Part shown: positions 6,653 to 13,651 of the stretch, in pieces
How the letters are laid out: the number at the start of each line of letters is the position of its first letter
Numbering within the stretch: the first letter of the stretch is position 1
NCBI GenBank assembly: GCA_964293585.1
Contig: CAXYYS010000052.1
Coordinates: forward strand, 1-14,624
Length of the DNA: 14,624 nucleotides
Reading direction: 5' to 3'
Source: JAKVKY01 sp964293585
GTDB taxonomy: Bacteria; Bacillota; Negativicutes; Acidaminococcales; Acidaminococcaceae
Made by a program: the position numbers and the translations under genes
Notes under the pieces: model-generated
Told to the model about the DNA's origin: nothing
The model's database searches: none
Seen by the model: only the letters and a program-made list of their open reading frames with translations

Positions 6653-7771
6653 TTACTTAGCAGCGCTGCTGACGATGGCGAGCAGCCATTCGCAGGTGCC
6701 GTACAGATCTGCTTCCAGCAGGGTTTCGTTCACGGTATGCACATCCGTCATACCGGTACCAAGATCGGCACAGGGGAGCACGTCGTTCAGATGGTTGGCA
6801 TCGCTGCCGCCGCCGCTGGCGCTGATGTCCACGGTGAGACCAAGTTCTTGGGCTGCCTTGGCTGCCAGAACCGTGCAGGGAGACTCATTGGAGAGTTTGT
6901 AAGGATTGTAGGAAGGTCTGACTTCCACATCCACCTTGACGCCAACTTTTTTGCCGCCTTCTTCATAGGCCGTGACAATCTGCTGCGTCAATTTGGCCAG
7001 CTTTTCTTTGTTGCGGCTGCGGCAATCCATGGCAATCTCCACCAGGTCGGGCACGACATTGGTAGCGGTGCCGCCTTTGATGATGCCGATGTTGCAGGTA
7101 GTTTCCTCATCGATACGTCCCTGAGGAACACCCATCAAAATCTCGGCAGCTTTCTTGATGGCGTTGATGCCCTTTTCCGGAGCTACGCCGCCGTGAGCAG
7201 TTTTGCCGTGTACCTTGGCAAAAATCTTGTTCTGGCCGGGGGCCGCATTAACAATCTTGCCGGGGCGGCCGCTGCTGTCCAGGGTAAAACCAAAATCAGC
7301 CTTGAGCAGGCTCTTGTCCAGATTCTTGGAACCGGCCACGCCTTGTTCCTCGCAGACGCTGAACAGGACTTGTAGGTTACCGTAGGGGAGTTTTTGCTCC
7401 TGCAGACAGCGCAGGGTTTCTAAAATGGCCACCACGCCGCCTTTGTCGTCACCGCCCAGGATGGTGGTGCCGTCCGACTTTAAGACGCCGTTTTCCAGAC
7501 GGGGCTTAATGTCTTTACAGGGATTGACACAGTCCATATGGGCTGCCATCAGGATGGTAGGTGCGCCGGCTTTGGTGCCTTTAAAACTGGCCACCAGATT
7601 GCCGGTGTTGCCGCCCAAAGCTTTTGCCGCCCCGTGATCTTCCACGACGGTGCCGCCCAGTGCTTCCAGACGCTTAATCAAAAGATCAGCGACTGCACGC
7701 TCATTGTAACTGGGACAATGGATCTGCACCAGCTCGTAGAATTCTTGCAGAACTCTTTGCTTATTAATCAT
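6653..7771 (-). CDS. M20 family metallopeptidase, tripeptidase T-like
   Basis: A 372-residue cytosolic zinc exopeptidase of the M20 family, closest in style to PepT and PepT-like tripeptidases. The two-metal site is complete: H78 and D80 in AAHMDCV, bridging D109 in GGDDKGG, catalytic E141 and ligand E142 in CEEQG, D165 in LDSSG and H345 in DVHTVNE. Between them lies the dimerisation lid, with KVHGKTAHGGVAPEKGINAI around 186-205, another family landmark. No signal peptide is present. The ATG at 7771 follows AAAGGAGG on the minus strand with 6-nt spacing. Downstream on the same strand lies the DcuC-type carrier, suggesting peptide use coupled to acid transport. The family is firm; substrate size is inferred. 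Confidence 0.85.
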   Translation of the reverse strand: MINKQRVLQEFYELVQIHCPSYNERAVADLLIKRLEALGGTVVEDHGAAKALGGNTGNLVASFKGTKAGAPTILMAAHMDCVNPCKDIKPRLENGVLKSDGTTILGGDDKGGVVAILETLRCLQEQKLPYGNLQVLFSVCEEQGVAGSKNLDKSLLKADFGFTLDSSGRPGKIVNAAPGQNKIFAKVHGKTAHGGVAPEKGINAIKKAAEILMGVPQGRIDEETTCNIGIIKGGTATNVVPDLVEIAMDCRSRNKEKLAKLTQQIVTAYEEGGKKVGVKVDVEVRPSYNPYKLSNESPCTVLAAKAAQELGLTVDISASGGGSDANHLNDVLPCADLGTGMTDVHTVNETLLEADLYGTCEWLLAIVSSAAK

Positions 7772-7822
7772 GGCTTTCCTCCTTTATCAATTTTTCCGAT
7801 ATTATATATCTTACGCGGCTAT

Positions 7823-7831
7823 ATTCTACCA
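7823..7831 (-). promoter_or_regulatory. Extended -10 promoter of the peptidase-carrier unit
   Basis: On the minus strand TGG-TAGAAT gives an extended -10 (TGnTAnAAT type) about 52 nt before the peptidase ATG. No convincing -35 precedes it, as is common for extended -10 promoters. A second TATAAT on the same strand at 7801-7806 also lacks a -35. Either could be used. Confidence 0.4.
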
Positions 7832-7924
7832 TATCTTAGAGGCGCCGTCTATCACGTAAAGACAAAAGCGACATTTGTTCTGTGATAAAAGACAAACATT
7901 ACTCTTAAAGAATAAAAGAGGTAC

Positions 7925-7953
7925 TTTTAAAGCCTGGATATCTATGGTATACT
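7925..7953 (+). promoter_or_regulatory. Promoter of the V4R/EAL operon
   Basis: A weak -35 TTTTAA (7925-7930) is spaced 17 bp from TATACT (7948-7953), which is preceded by TGG to form an extended -10. This would start transcription near 7960, leaving a leader of about 95 nt. In that leader is a perfect inverted repeat, ATTTGT (8000-8005)/ACAAAT (8008-8013), a possible regulatory site. Confidence 0.5.
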
Positions 7954-8053
7954 AATTCAGTAAGATAGAGTAAACTATATATATTGTAAATTAGGATGTA
8001 TTTGTGAACAAATGCCTGTGTGCGCATAATTCCGAATGAAGGAGGAATTTATC

Positions 8054-8587
8054 GTGGCCAATGTTTTTGGAGAAAATTCGCATAGTAACTTTTCCTGGCC
8101 TATGATCGGAGATATCAAGCTGGGCCGGCCTAATCTGGGAGACCAGGTGCCGGTAGCAGTGTATCGTATGCTGGAGTATTCAATGTTCGCCGTGCTGGTG
8201 CATAAGCTGGGCCTGAAAGAGGCACAGGAAATTTTTAGGGACGCGGGCTTTAAGTCTGGCCTGGAATTTGCTAATAATGTGCTGGACCTGCAGGCGGATG
8301 TTGATAGTTTTGTAGCCCAGCTGGCTGAAAAAATGATGGCCATGAAGATGGGAGTGGCGCGGATAGAAAAGCTGGACCGGAAAGACGGCAGCTTTGTCAT
8401 CACCGTGGAAGAAGATTTGGATTGCAGCGGTCTGCCGGTTACCGGCGAGGTGGTCTGCAATTATGATGAAGGTTTTTTTGCAGGCATTGCTGAAGCTTAT
8501 AACAAGATAGATTATCGGGTCCGGGAGATTGACTGCTGGGCGTCGGGTGACCGGGTTTGCCGCTTTGCCGGCGAACCGGTGAAGTAA
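8054..8587 (+). CDS. Stand-alone V4R-domain protein (putative small-molecule sensor)
   Basis: A 177-residue soluble protein whose C-terminal half matches the V4R (4-vinyl reductase) domain, with the typical ending VVCNYDEGFFAGIAEAYN...EIDCWASGDRVCRF. V4R domains bind small hydrophobic ligands and serve as sensor inputs, as in the XylR/DmpR/MopR activators. Cysteines C135, C161 and C169 are spaced 26 and 8, the same spacing as the three zinc-binding cysteines of MopR as I recall them. The equivalent of its histidine ligand is not evident (D82 or D84 nearby), and C124 is extra. The start is GTG at 8054, 8 nt after AAGGAGG (8039-8045); an in-frame ATG at 8036 would place that site inside the gene. 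The next gene begins 14 bp later, so this protein probably regulates that EAL enzyme. Confidence 0.78.
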   Translation: MANVFGENSHSNFSWPMIGDIKLGRPNLGDQVPVAVYRMLEYSMFAVLVHKLGLKEAQEIFRDAGFKSGLEFANNVLDLQADVDSFVAQLAEKMMAMKMGVARIEKLDRKDGSFVITVEEDLDCSGLPVTGEVVCNYDEGFFAGIAEAYNKIDYRVREIDCWASGDRVCRFAGEPVK

Positions 8588-8601
8588 ACAAAGGGGAGAC
8601 T

Positions 8602-10308
8602 ATGCCAAATAGCGTAGAAGTTAACGAACAACTTTTTGAATACTTGCGGCAGATTATCTATACGCCGGAAAAAGCCTACCTGGATGTGGAAAACCTGTCA
8701 CCGGAGCAGAAAAAACTGGGGCAGGGTTTGCAAGTTTTACATCGGTATGTGCTGGAGAACCGGCGGTTGGGCGCGGACCTGACAAACGGCACTATTAAAG
8801 AGGCGCGGCTTCCCAGCAGGGATAATCCTATGTCCGGTTCCCTGAAAGCAGTACAAAGCATCTTGCAGCATCTGATCTGGATGATGGACGAGGTGGCGGG
8901 CGGCGATTACAAACAGCGTCTGCATCTGATGGGGGACCTGAGTATTTCTTTTAATAATATGCTGGGTTATCTGGTGGACCTGTCCTATCAGGACCGGCTT
9001 ACGGGTTTATTAAATGCGGAAGGTTTTGACGAACAGGCTGCTCAGATTCTACAAAAGGCGCCGTCTGGGACCCAGTATTTTGTGGTCAGCATCAATATTA
9101 ATGATTTTAGGCATTTTAATGCTTTGTACGGCAGTTCCCGGGGCGATAATCTTTTAGTCAGCGTGGGCCATTATTTGCGGGAGCGCTGCGGAGAGGGAGA
9201 GTTATGTGCCCGTATCCAGGCGGATAATTTCTTGTGCCTGGTGCTGGGCAGCAGTGCGGCGGCAGTAGCGGCGCGCCTGAATGTAGATAGTGCCTATCAT
9301 TGGCAGGGCGTAACAACCAGGACCTATTTGTTCCGGCACGGTATTTATGAAGTTTGGAACCGGCAGCTGCCCGTGCGGCAGATGCGCGACTGTGCTATTT
9401 ATGCTTCCAGCAGCATCAAGAATGACCCGGTAAAAAATTACGCTGTCTTTGACGAAGAGCTGCGGAAGCGGTTTGTGGTGGAAACCAGTATCCTGGAAAG
9501 CTTTGAAGAAGCGCTGCGCCAGGATAAGTTCATGGTTTACTATCAGCCGAAGGTAGCACTGGCACCGGCCGGTAATGCTAAGCTGCCGGATAAGATAAGC
9601 AGCTGCGAGGCATTGGTCCGCTGGCAGTCTTCGGTAGGAGAGATTGTGCTGCCCGGCAATTTTATCAATCTTTTTGAAGCCAACGGTCTGATCACAGCCC
9701 TGGACTTTTATGTGACCGGGCGGGTGTGCGGCATGCTGCGCCACAGGCTGGATGAAGGGGCGCCGGTAGTGCCGGTGGCGGTGAACTTTTCTCGGGTGCA
9801 TATGATGGATAATAATTTTGTCCGGCATCTGACGGAAATTTTAGACCGGCACCAGATCGAGCCTCAGCTTTTGGAAGTGGAATTGACAGAGAGCGCGTTC
9901 TTTGAGAACCGGGAAACGACCCTGCAACTGGTAAAACAATTGCATGAGGCTGGATTTACCGTGGCCATGGATGATTTTGGCACCGGTTATTCGTCGCTGA
10001 ACTTCTTAAAAAATATTCCTATCGATGTCATCAAGATTGATAAGCTGTTCTTTGACAGTTTTGCCACGGATGGACGGGTAAGGCTGCTGTTGTCCGATAT
10101 TATTTCCATCGCTAAACATCTGCATTTGCAAATCGTAGCTGAGGGCGTGGAATCAGGAGACGAGGTAGAGTTTTTGCGCCAGCACGGCTGCGACATGGTG
10201 CAGGGTTATTACTTCTACCATCCAGTGCAGGAAGAAGAATTTGCGAAACTGCTGGAAGCTGAACAACTGGAAAATACGGAAGAACCAGAAGTAAAAAAAG
10301 CAAGATAA
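8602..10308 (+). CDS. c-di-GMP phosphodiesterase: degenerate GGDEF plus intact EAL
   Basis: A 568-residue cytosolic protein. Residues 1-125 form a helical input region; about 88-125 (WMMDEVAGGDYKQRLHLMGDLSISFNNML) looks like a HAMP-type connector without membrane helices. The GGDEF domain opens with DRLTGLLNAEGF (131-142), but its active loop is QADNF (206-210), so cyclase activity is probably lost, and no RxxD inhibitory site is seen. The EAL domain at about 300-550 keeps the key residues: E336-A-L, N395, E427, D457-D458, K478, E514 and Q534. It should hydrolyse c-di-GMP to pGpG. The ATG at 8602 has AAGGGGAG close upstream (8591-8598), and an upstream TTG at 8557 is not needed. It is co-transcribed with the V4R gene; the signal is inferred to come from that partner. 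The tail is charged. Confidence 0.87.
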   Translation: MPNSVEVNEQLFEYLRQIIYTPEKAYLDVENLSPEQKKLGQGLQVLHRYVLENRRLGADLTNGTIKEARLPSRDNPMSGSLKAVQSILQHLIWMMDEVAGGDYKQRLHLMGDLSISFNNMLGYLVDLSYQDRLTGLLNAEGFDEQAAQILQKAPSGTQYFVVSININDFRHFNALYGSSRGDNLLVSVGHYLRERCGEGELCARIQADNFLCLVLGSSAAAVAARLNVDSAYHWQGVTTRTYLFRHGIYEVWNRQLPVRQMRDCAIYASSSIKNDPVKNYAVFDEELRKRFVVETSILESFEEALRQDKFMVYYQPKVALAPAGNAKLPDKISSCEALVRWQSSVGEIVLPGNFINLFEANGLITALDFYVTGRVCGMLRHRLDEGAPVVPVAVNFSRVHMMDNNFVRHLTEILDRHQIEPQLLEVELTESAFFENRETTLQLVKQLHEAGFTVAMDDFGTGYSSLNFLKNIPIDVIKIDKLFFDSFATDGRVRLLLSDIISIAKHLHLQIVAEGVESGDEVEFLRQHGCDMVQGYYFYHPVQEEEFAKLLEAEQLENTEEPEVKKAR

Positions 10309-10341
10309 CAAAAGCATTAACGGGCACAAGCTAAAAAATAA

Positions 10342-10403
10342 AAGAGTAGGTTGTTACTCGCTGGGGTATTGATGCCCAGCTTAGTAACAACCTACTCTTA
10401 TTT
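10342..10403. terminator. Long bidirectional terminator between convergent operons
   Basis: A perfect 17-bp stem (10342-10358 with 10383-10399) is extended after a small bulge by a 6-bp stem (10360-10365/10375-10380), leaving a 9-nt loop. A-rich sequence on the left and a T-rich tract on the right make it usable from both strands, matching its place between the EAL gene and the convergent pentapeptide-repeat gene. Confidence 0.85.
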
Positions 10404-10452
10404 CATTTTTAACGCTTTTTAATGCTGTAGATCAGATTTTTCTTTTAAGACG

Positions 10453-10473
10453 GCGCTATTTTGCTGGTAGCGC
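10453..10473 (-). terminator. Weak hairpin after the pentapeptide-repeat gene
   Basis: GCGCTA (10453-10458) and TAGCGC (10468-10473) form a 6-bp stem just past the minus-strand stop codon. The following minus-strand sequence is A-rich rather than T-rich, so termination would be weak; the larger stem at 10342-10403 is the likelier stop. Confidence 0.3.
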
Positions 10474-10478
10474 TATCG

Positions 10479-11222
10479 TTAGAACTTGGCATCGCCGATG
10501 TTAGAAGTTCCCCAGAAAGTTTCTTTTAGTGATGCACCGGTAAAATCGGTAGCGTTGAGCAGGGCCTGGTTCAGCCGTGCCTTATCGAAATTGCTGTTGG
10601 CAAACTGAGCCTGGCTCAGGACGGCATCCGTAAGGTTGGCGTCGTTAAAGACGGCATAGTTGCCCTTGGCATTGTAAAGGCGGGCCCGGGGTAACAGGGC
10701 GCCGGGAAAATTGGCTTTAAACAGCCAGCTGTAAGAGAAATTAACTGCGGTGGCATCCACATGCTGCAAACTGGCCTTGTCCAGGGTAACTTCCTGCAGG
10801 TTAGTTTCGTACAAGGTGGCGCCATCCAGTTGTGCCGCCCGCATATTGCTGCGGTAGCAGTTGGCGCCTGTCAGGTTGGCATCCTTCAGGCTGGCAAAAC
10901 CCAGGTTGGCATAACTCAGCTGCACGTTTTGCAGTTGTGCCCGGTCCAGTTTGGCCGCTTCCAGATCCGCAGTCTTTAGGCTGGCGCCGTTTAAATTAGC
11001 GCCGGTCAGATCGGCACCTCGCAGGATGGCACCATTCAGGTTGGCCTGTTGCAGATTGCAACCGGCCAGATTGATACCGCTCAGGTCAGCGCCGCTCAGA
11101 TCGGCATAAGGTGCGCTGCCGCCGCCTTTTACCGTAGCGTAAGCGCCGTTATCAAAAGCTGCCGCCGGTACGGTCAGGGCCAGGCAGGCCAGCAGGATGA
11201 AAATACGCATCAAGTGGGTCAT
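10479..11222 (-). CDS. Secreted pentapeptide-repeat protein
   Basis: A 247-residue protein with an N-terminal signal peptide (hydrophobic 5-19, likely cleavage after the AAA at 20-22), then pentapeptide repeats of the A(D/N)LxG type from about residue 39 almost to the end. Clear units include ADLSG ADLSG INLAG, ANLNG AILRG ADLTG ANLNG, and later ANLTD. Such repeats fold into a right-handed quadrilateral beta-helix. No enzymatic residues can be assigned, and the family ranges from structural proteins to gyrase-protecting DNA mimics. An exported copy makes gyrase protection unlikely. The middle (about 160-190) is less regular. The ATG at 11222 follows AAGGAG; a second ATG at 11210 would shorten the signal peptide. 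The gene lies 16 bp after the HAD phosphatase gene and is probably co-transcribed with it. Confidence 0.85.
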   Translation of the reverse strand: MTHLMRIFILLACLALTVPAAAFDNGAYATVKGGGSAPYADLSGADLSGINLAGCNLQQANLNGAILRGADLTGANLNGASLKTADLEAAKLDRAQLQNVQLSYANLGFASLKDANLTGANCYRSNMRAAQLDGATLYETNLQEVTLDKASLQHVDATAVNFSYSWLFKANFPGALLPRARLYNAKGNYAVFNDANLTDAVLSQAQFANSNFDKARLNQALLNATDFTGASLKETFWGTSNIGDAKF

Positions 11223-11238
11223 AACTCTCCTTCAGGCG

Positions 11239-11940
11239 TTAAGCCTTTACGGCGGCGCTAGTAATCAGCCGCACAAAGTCTGCCGGATCTGCCGGCAGAG
11301 CATCGATAATTTTCCAGGGTTGCTGGTGAACAAAATCTTTGCGGGTATAAGTTGAACCGGACAGCACAATCAGGCAGGGGGCACCGATAGCGGCCGCGCA
11401 GCTGGCGTCGTGTACCGTGTCGCCGATGATGAGAAGGTCGCCGGGACTGGTAATGCAGCTGTCGCCTAACAGACGGCTGTAAAGAATGCGGGCTAACTCA
11501 TCCCGTTTTTCACTTAAATCGCCGTACACGCTGCGGCTAAAATCAAAATAGGGAGCCAGCTGGTAATGCTGCAGTTTGGCCACCGCGGCGTCCCGGGTGT
11601 TGCCGGTCAAAAGGCAGTTCTGCCATTCCGGCACCTGGGAGCGGATATAAGCCAGGGTTTCCCGGACATAAGGCATGAGTCGTCCCTTATGGGTGGGCAG
11701 CTGCTGCCGGAGCAAACGGCTGTAGGTAATTAAAAATCCGGCGGCGTCAGCGCTGGAACAACGTCCCTTCAGGGCAGTGACCACTTCTTTGACGATGGCT
11801 GAATCGGTGGTCCCACCCAGGGGATGGGTAAAGTGATAGTCTTGGCCGAGCCGTTCCCGGATGGTCAAATTTAAAGCATCCAGTCCGGCATTATTAGTTA
11901 ATAAAAGCGTGCCGTCAATATCCCAGCACAAGTAGCGCAT
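11239..11940 (-). CDS. HAD-superfamily hydrolase, phosphoglycolate phosphatase-like
   Basis: A 233-residue cytosolic phosphatase. HAD motif I is DIDGTLL with nucleophile D7 and acid D9; motif II is LLTGNT with T112; motif III K145 lies in SEKRDEL; motif IV is GDTVHD with D174 and D178 for magnesium. The helical C1 cap inserted after motif I (about 16-85) places it with the Gph/beta-phosphoglucomutase branch. The substrate is not evident; homologues act on phosphoglycolate or other small phosphoesters. AGGAGG on the minus strand lies 8 nt before the ATG at 11940. It is first in a two-gene minus-strand unit with the pentapeptide-repeat gene. No functional link between the two is obvious. Confidence 0.85.
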   Translation of the reverse strand: MRYLCWDIDGTLLLTNNAGLDALNLTIRERLGQDYHFTHPLGGTTDSAIVKEVVTALKGRCSSADAAGFLITYSRLLRQQLPTHKGRLMPYVRETLAYIRSQVPEWQNCLLTGNTRDAAVAKLQHYQLAPYFDFSRSVYGDLSEKRDELARILYSRLLGDSCITSPGDLLIIGDTVHDASCAAAIGAPCLIVLSGSTYTRKDFVHQQPWKIIDALPADPADFVRLITSAAVKA

Positions 11941-11968
11941 ATGTAAAACCTCCTAGGTGACTAGTACT

Positions 11969-11997
11969 ATTTTAACGCAAAAGGGGGGCTTTGTATA
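11969..11997 (-). promoter_or_regulatory. Promoter of the HAD/pentapeptide-repeat unit
   Basis: On the minus strand a -35-like TATACA (11992-11997) and a -10-like TAAAAT (11969-11974) are 17 bp apart, about 30 bp before the start codon. Only four of six -35 positions fit the consensus. Confidence 0.4.
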
Positions 11998-12028
11998 CTA
12001 AAAAAACTTTCTTGTGCCAAGGTGGATG

Positions 12029-12037
12029 TGTTATAAT
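12029..12037 (+). promoter_or_regulatory. Extended -10 promoter of the DUF190 gene
   Basis: TGT-TATAAT (12029-12037) is a full extended -10 with a perfect TATAAT. A poor -35, TTTCTT (12008-12013), lies 18 bp upstream; TTGTGC (12012-12017) is closer to consensus but only 14 bp away. The leader is about 85 nt and includes a small hairpin (TGTTTA with TAAACA around 12064-12080). Confidence 0.5.
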
Positions 12038-12131
12038 TATTATATATGAAAAGAATACGGCCACTGTTTAGAGTTTAAACAACAGAGGCGCCGTTTCTGC
12101 AGGAGGGTAGTTGGAGAAGGGGGTTAACAAG

Positions 12132-12557
12132 ATGGATTTTGTGAAATTATGTCGGCTGACGATTTTTACCGCGGAAGATGTGATGTATCAGGATAAGCCT
12201 TTGTATAAATGTGTCATTGACGAAGCGCGCCGCTGCAAGCTGGCTGGTGGTACGGTCTTTAAGGCCGATTACGGTTTTGGTACGGAGATTCGCGGCAAGG
12301 AATACGGTCAGATTGGTTTCTTTACCGGTATGCCCAACCTGCCCATCATTATTACCATAGTGGACCTGAAAGAGAATCTGAAACGCATCCTGCCTTTTTT
12401 GGAAAAATGCGGCGATAAACATTTTTTGGCTGTGACGGAGGAAGTGAACGCCCTGGTGACGGATTATATCCGCAGCCATGCCGGCGAGCTGAAGGAAGTT
12501 TTTGTGGACGGACGTCATAATAAGGACAAGAACCCGGAAGTCAGCCACGATTTATAA
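12132..12557 (+). CDS. DUF190 family protein
   Basis: A 141-residue protein matching the DUF190 family: an N-terminal strand (VKLCRLTIFTAED), then KPLYKCVIDEARRCKLAGGTVFKADYGFGTE, the conserved core, then a strand-helix half ending near residue 115. The fold resembles PII-type alpha/beta proteins and the biochemical role is unknown; some members sit near CrcB fluoride channels, which is not the case here. The start at 12132 follows AAGGGGG (12117-12123) by 8 nt. A TTG at 12111 behind AGGAGG would add seven residues and cannot be ruled out. The charged tail (GRHNKDKNPEVSHDL) goes beyond the core. The next gene is about 200 bp away with its own likely promoter. Confidence 0.82.
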   Translation: MDFVKLCRLTIFTAEDVMYQDKPLYKCVIDEARRCKLAGGTVFKADYGFGTEIRGKEYGQIGFFTGMPNLPIIITIVDLKENLKRILPFLEKCGDKHFLAVTEEVNALVTDYIRSHAGELKEVFVDGRHNKDKNPEVSHDL

Positions 12558-12564
12558 GGCGGTA

Positions 12565-12609
12565 CCGGAAATTTTAGCGCTGCGGCAAATAAGCAGCGCC
12601 GGAAATTTT
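12565..12609 (+). terminator. Candidate weak terminator framed by an 11-bp direct repeat
   Basis: A 7-bp stem GCGCTGC (12577-12583)/GCAGCGC (12593-12599) with a 9-nt loop follows the DUF190 gene. CCGGAAATTTT occurs as an exact direct repeat at 12565-12575 and 12599-12609. The AAATTT parts of the two copies can also pair and lengthen the stem. The T run is only four long, so termination is probably partial. Confidence 0.4.
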
Positions 12610-12652
12610 GGCATGCGGTGGACGATCTCTGGTATTTACTTGTTCCCTGTAG

Positions 12653-12754
12653 TATAATTATGAATACAAATCCTGAAAGTTAGTCTAAGTTCTAACCGGG
12701 CAAGGTAAAGTACTTTAGCCGGGTTTACAGCAGTTAAGTTAAATTTAAGGGAGG
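12653..12754 (+). promoter_or_regulatory. Promoter and leader of the membrane-protein/UspA operon
   Basis: A perfect -10 TATAAT lies at 12653-12658, without a good -35 at the right distance. The roughly 100-nt leader contains a 12-bp perfect palindrome (12706-12717) set between AACCGG (12694-12699) and CCGGGTT (12719-12725), which together can form a hairpin. AAGGGAGG (12747-12754) serves the first gene. Activator control is possible given the missing -35. Confidence 0.4.
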
Positions 12755-12761
12755 TTTTCTT

Positions 12762-13247
12762 ATGGCAGACGAAGAAAAAGTTACCGTGATAGACGATGCG
12801 GCCAGGAATGAAGAAGCCGAATCTTTGTGCAAATGGGCGGCCGGTCGTGCCGGTGCTATCGTGATCCTGCCGGGTCTGGGCACCATGTCCCTCATCGCCA
12901 ACGATATTTATCTGGTCATGAAGTTGGGCAAGGTTTATGAGCAGCCTATCGGTGAAAAAGCGGCAGTCAGCCTGCTGGGCAGCTGCGGGACGGTGTTCCT
13001 GGGCGGACAACTCAGTACTCTGATTCCGTTTGCACCGCTGCAGATTCCGGTAGCCATTGCCACTACTTACGCTTTGGGCCGGGTAGTTACGGAATGGTTA
13101 AAGGCTGGCAGACCGGCAGATATGAGCGTCTTCAAAAAAGTTTACGATGACGCAGTCAGTGATGCCAAGAATAATATGGACAAGTTTAAAAATCATCCGG
13201 ATAAGGATAAACCCCTGGGTGATGAAAGTAAAAAATACGACTTATAA
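12762..13247 (+). CDS. DUF697/YcjF-like small membrane-associated protein
   Basis: A 161-residue protein with an acidic N-terminus, a hydrophobic segment at about 29-53 (GRAGAIVILPGLGTMSLIANDIYLVMKLGKVY) and a longer hydrophobic region at about 66-107. It then ends in a charged tail rich in Lys and Asp. The order (glycine/proline-rich helix, then LVMKLGKVYEQPI, then a GTVFLGG-type helix pair) resembles the DUF697 domain that in other proteins is joined to GTPases, but here no GTPase part exists. The function is unknown. It is the first gene of a four-gene unit; the next gene begins 18 bp later. The RBS is AAGGGAGG with 7-nt spacing. The family call is moderate, the coding call firm. Confidence 0.6.
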   Translation: MADEEKVTVIDDAARNEEAESLCKWAAGRAGAIVILPGLGTMSLIANDIYLVMKLGKVYEQPIGEKAAVSLLGSCGTVFLGGQLSTLIPFAPLQIPVAIATTYALGRVVTEWLKAGRPADMSVFKKVYDDAVSDAKNNMDKFKNHPDKDKPLGDESKKYDL

Positions 13248-13265
13248 GCGCGGAGGCTTGTTTTC

Positions 13266-13634
13266 ATGGATTGGAAGTTTTTCTTAATCATTTTGATGTT
13301 GACCGTAGTGTCTTTCGTGAACACGTTCCTGGTTATCCTGGGCATTCGCAAGATCTGGGGCCAGGACGGTTTCATGGGCAAGTACGGCAAATATATTTTT
13401 ATCCCCATCGTGGTGATTGCCTATAACTTTATCATCATCATGGGCGGCGACAAGTGGATGTATGTGCTGGCGGCGCTCCCGCTGTTGGTGATGCTGGGCC
13501 TGTACGTGTTCATCCGCTTTTCTACCGAGACGGACGATCCGTCTAAACAGCCTAAGAAGGAATTAAGCAATAAATCCAAACGGATTCACGAAGCCAGAGA
13601 AAAAAGACATCAACACCAAAAAACTGAAGCATAA
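13266..13634 (+). CDS. Small three-helix membrane protein of unknown function
   Basis: A 122-residue protein with three predicted membrane helices at about 5-27, 42-60 and 64-84, and a highly charged cytoplasmic-type tail (85-122) rich in Lys, Arg, Glu and His (SNKSKRIHEAREKRHQHQ). I recognise no family. GGAGG (13251-13255) precedes the ATG by 10 nt. It sits 18 bp after the DUF697-like gene and 17 bp before the first UspA gene, so the four are almost certainly co-transcribed. A membrane partner for the proteins on either side is a reasonable guess only. Confidence 0.7.
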   Translation: MDWKFFLIILMLTVVSFVNTFLVILGIRKIWGQDGFMGKYGKYIFIPIVVIAYNFIIIMGGDKWMYVLAALPLLVMLGLYVFIRFSTETDDPSKQPKKELSNKSKRIHEAREKRHQHQKTEA

Positions 13635-13651
13635 ATAAAGGAGGATGTAAC

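Noticed and set aside
6737..7375. Plus-strand frame of 212 residues opposite the peptidase
   Set aside because: The opposite strand encodes a complete M20 active site, so this frame is a shadow with no ribosome binding site.
10500..11110. DNA-level tandem repeats inside the pentapeptide gene
   Set aside because: The recurring TTGGC-like units simply encode the protein repeats on the minus strand and are too divergent to be a DNA repeat array.
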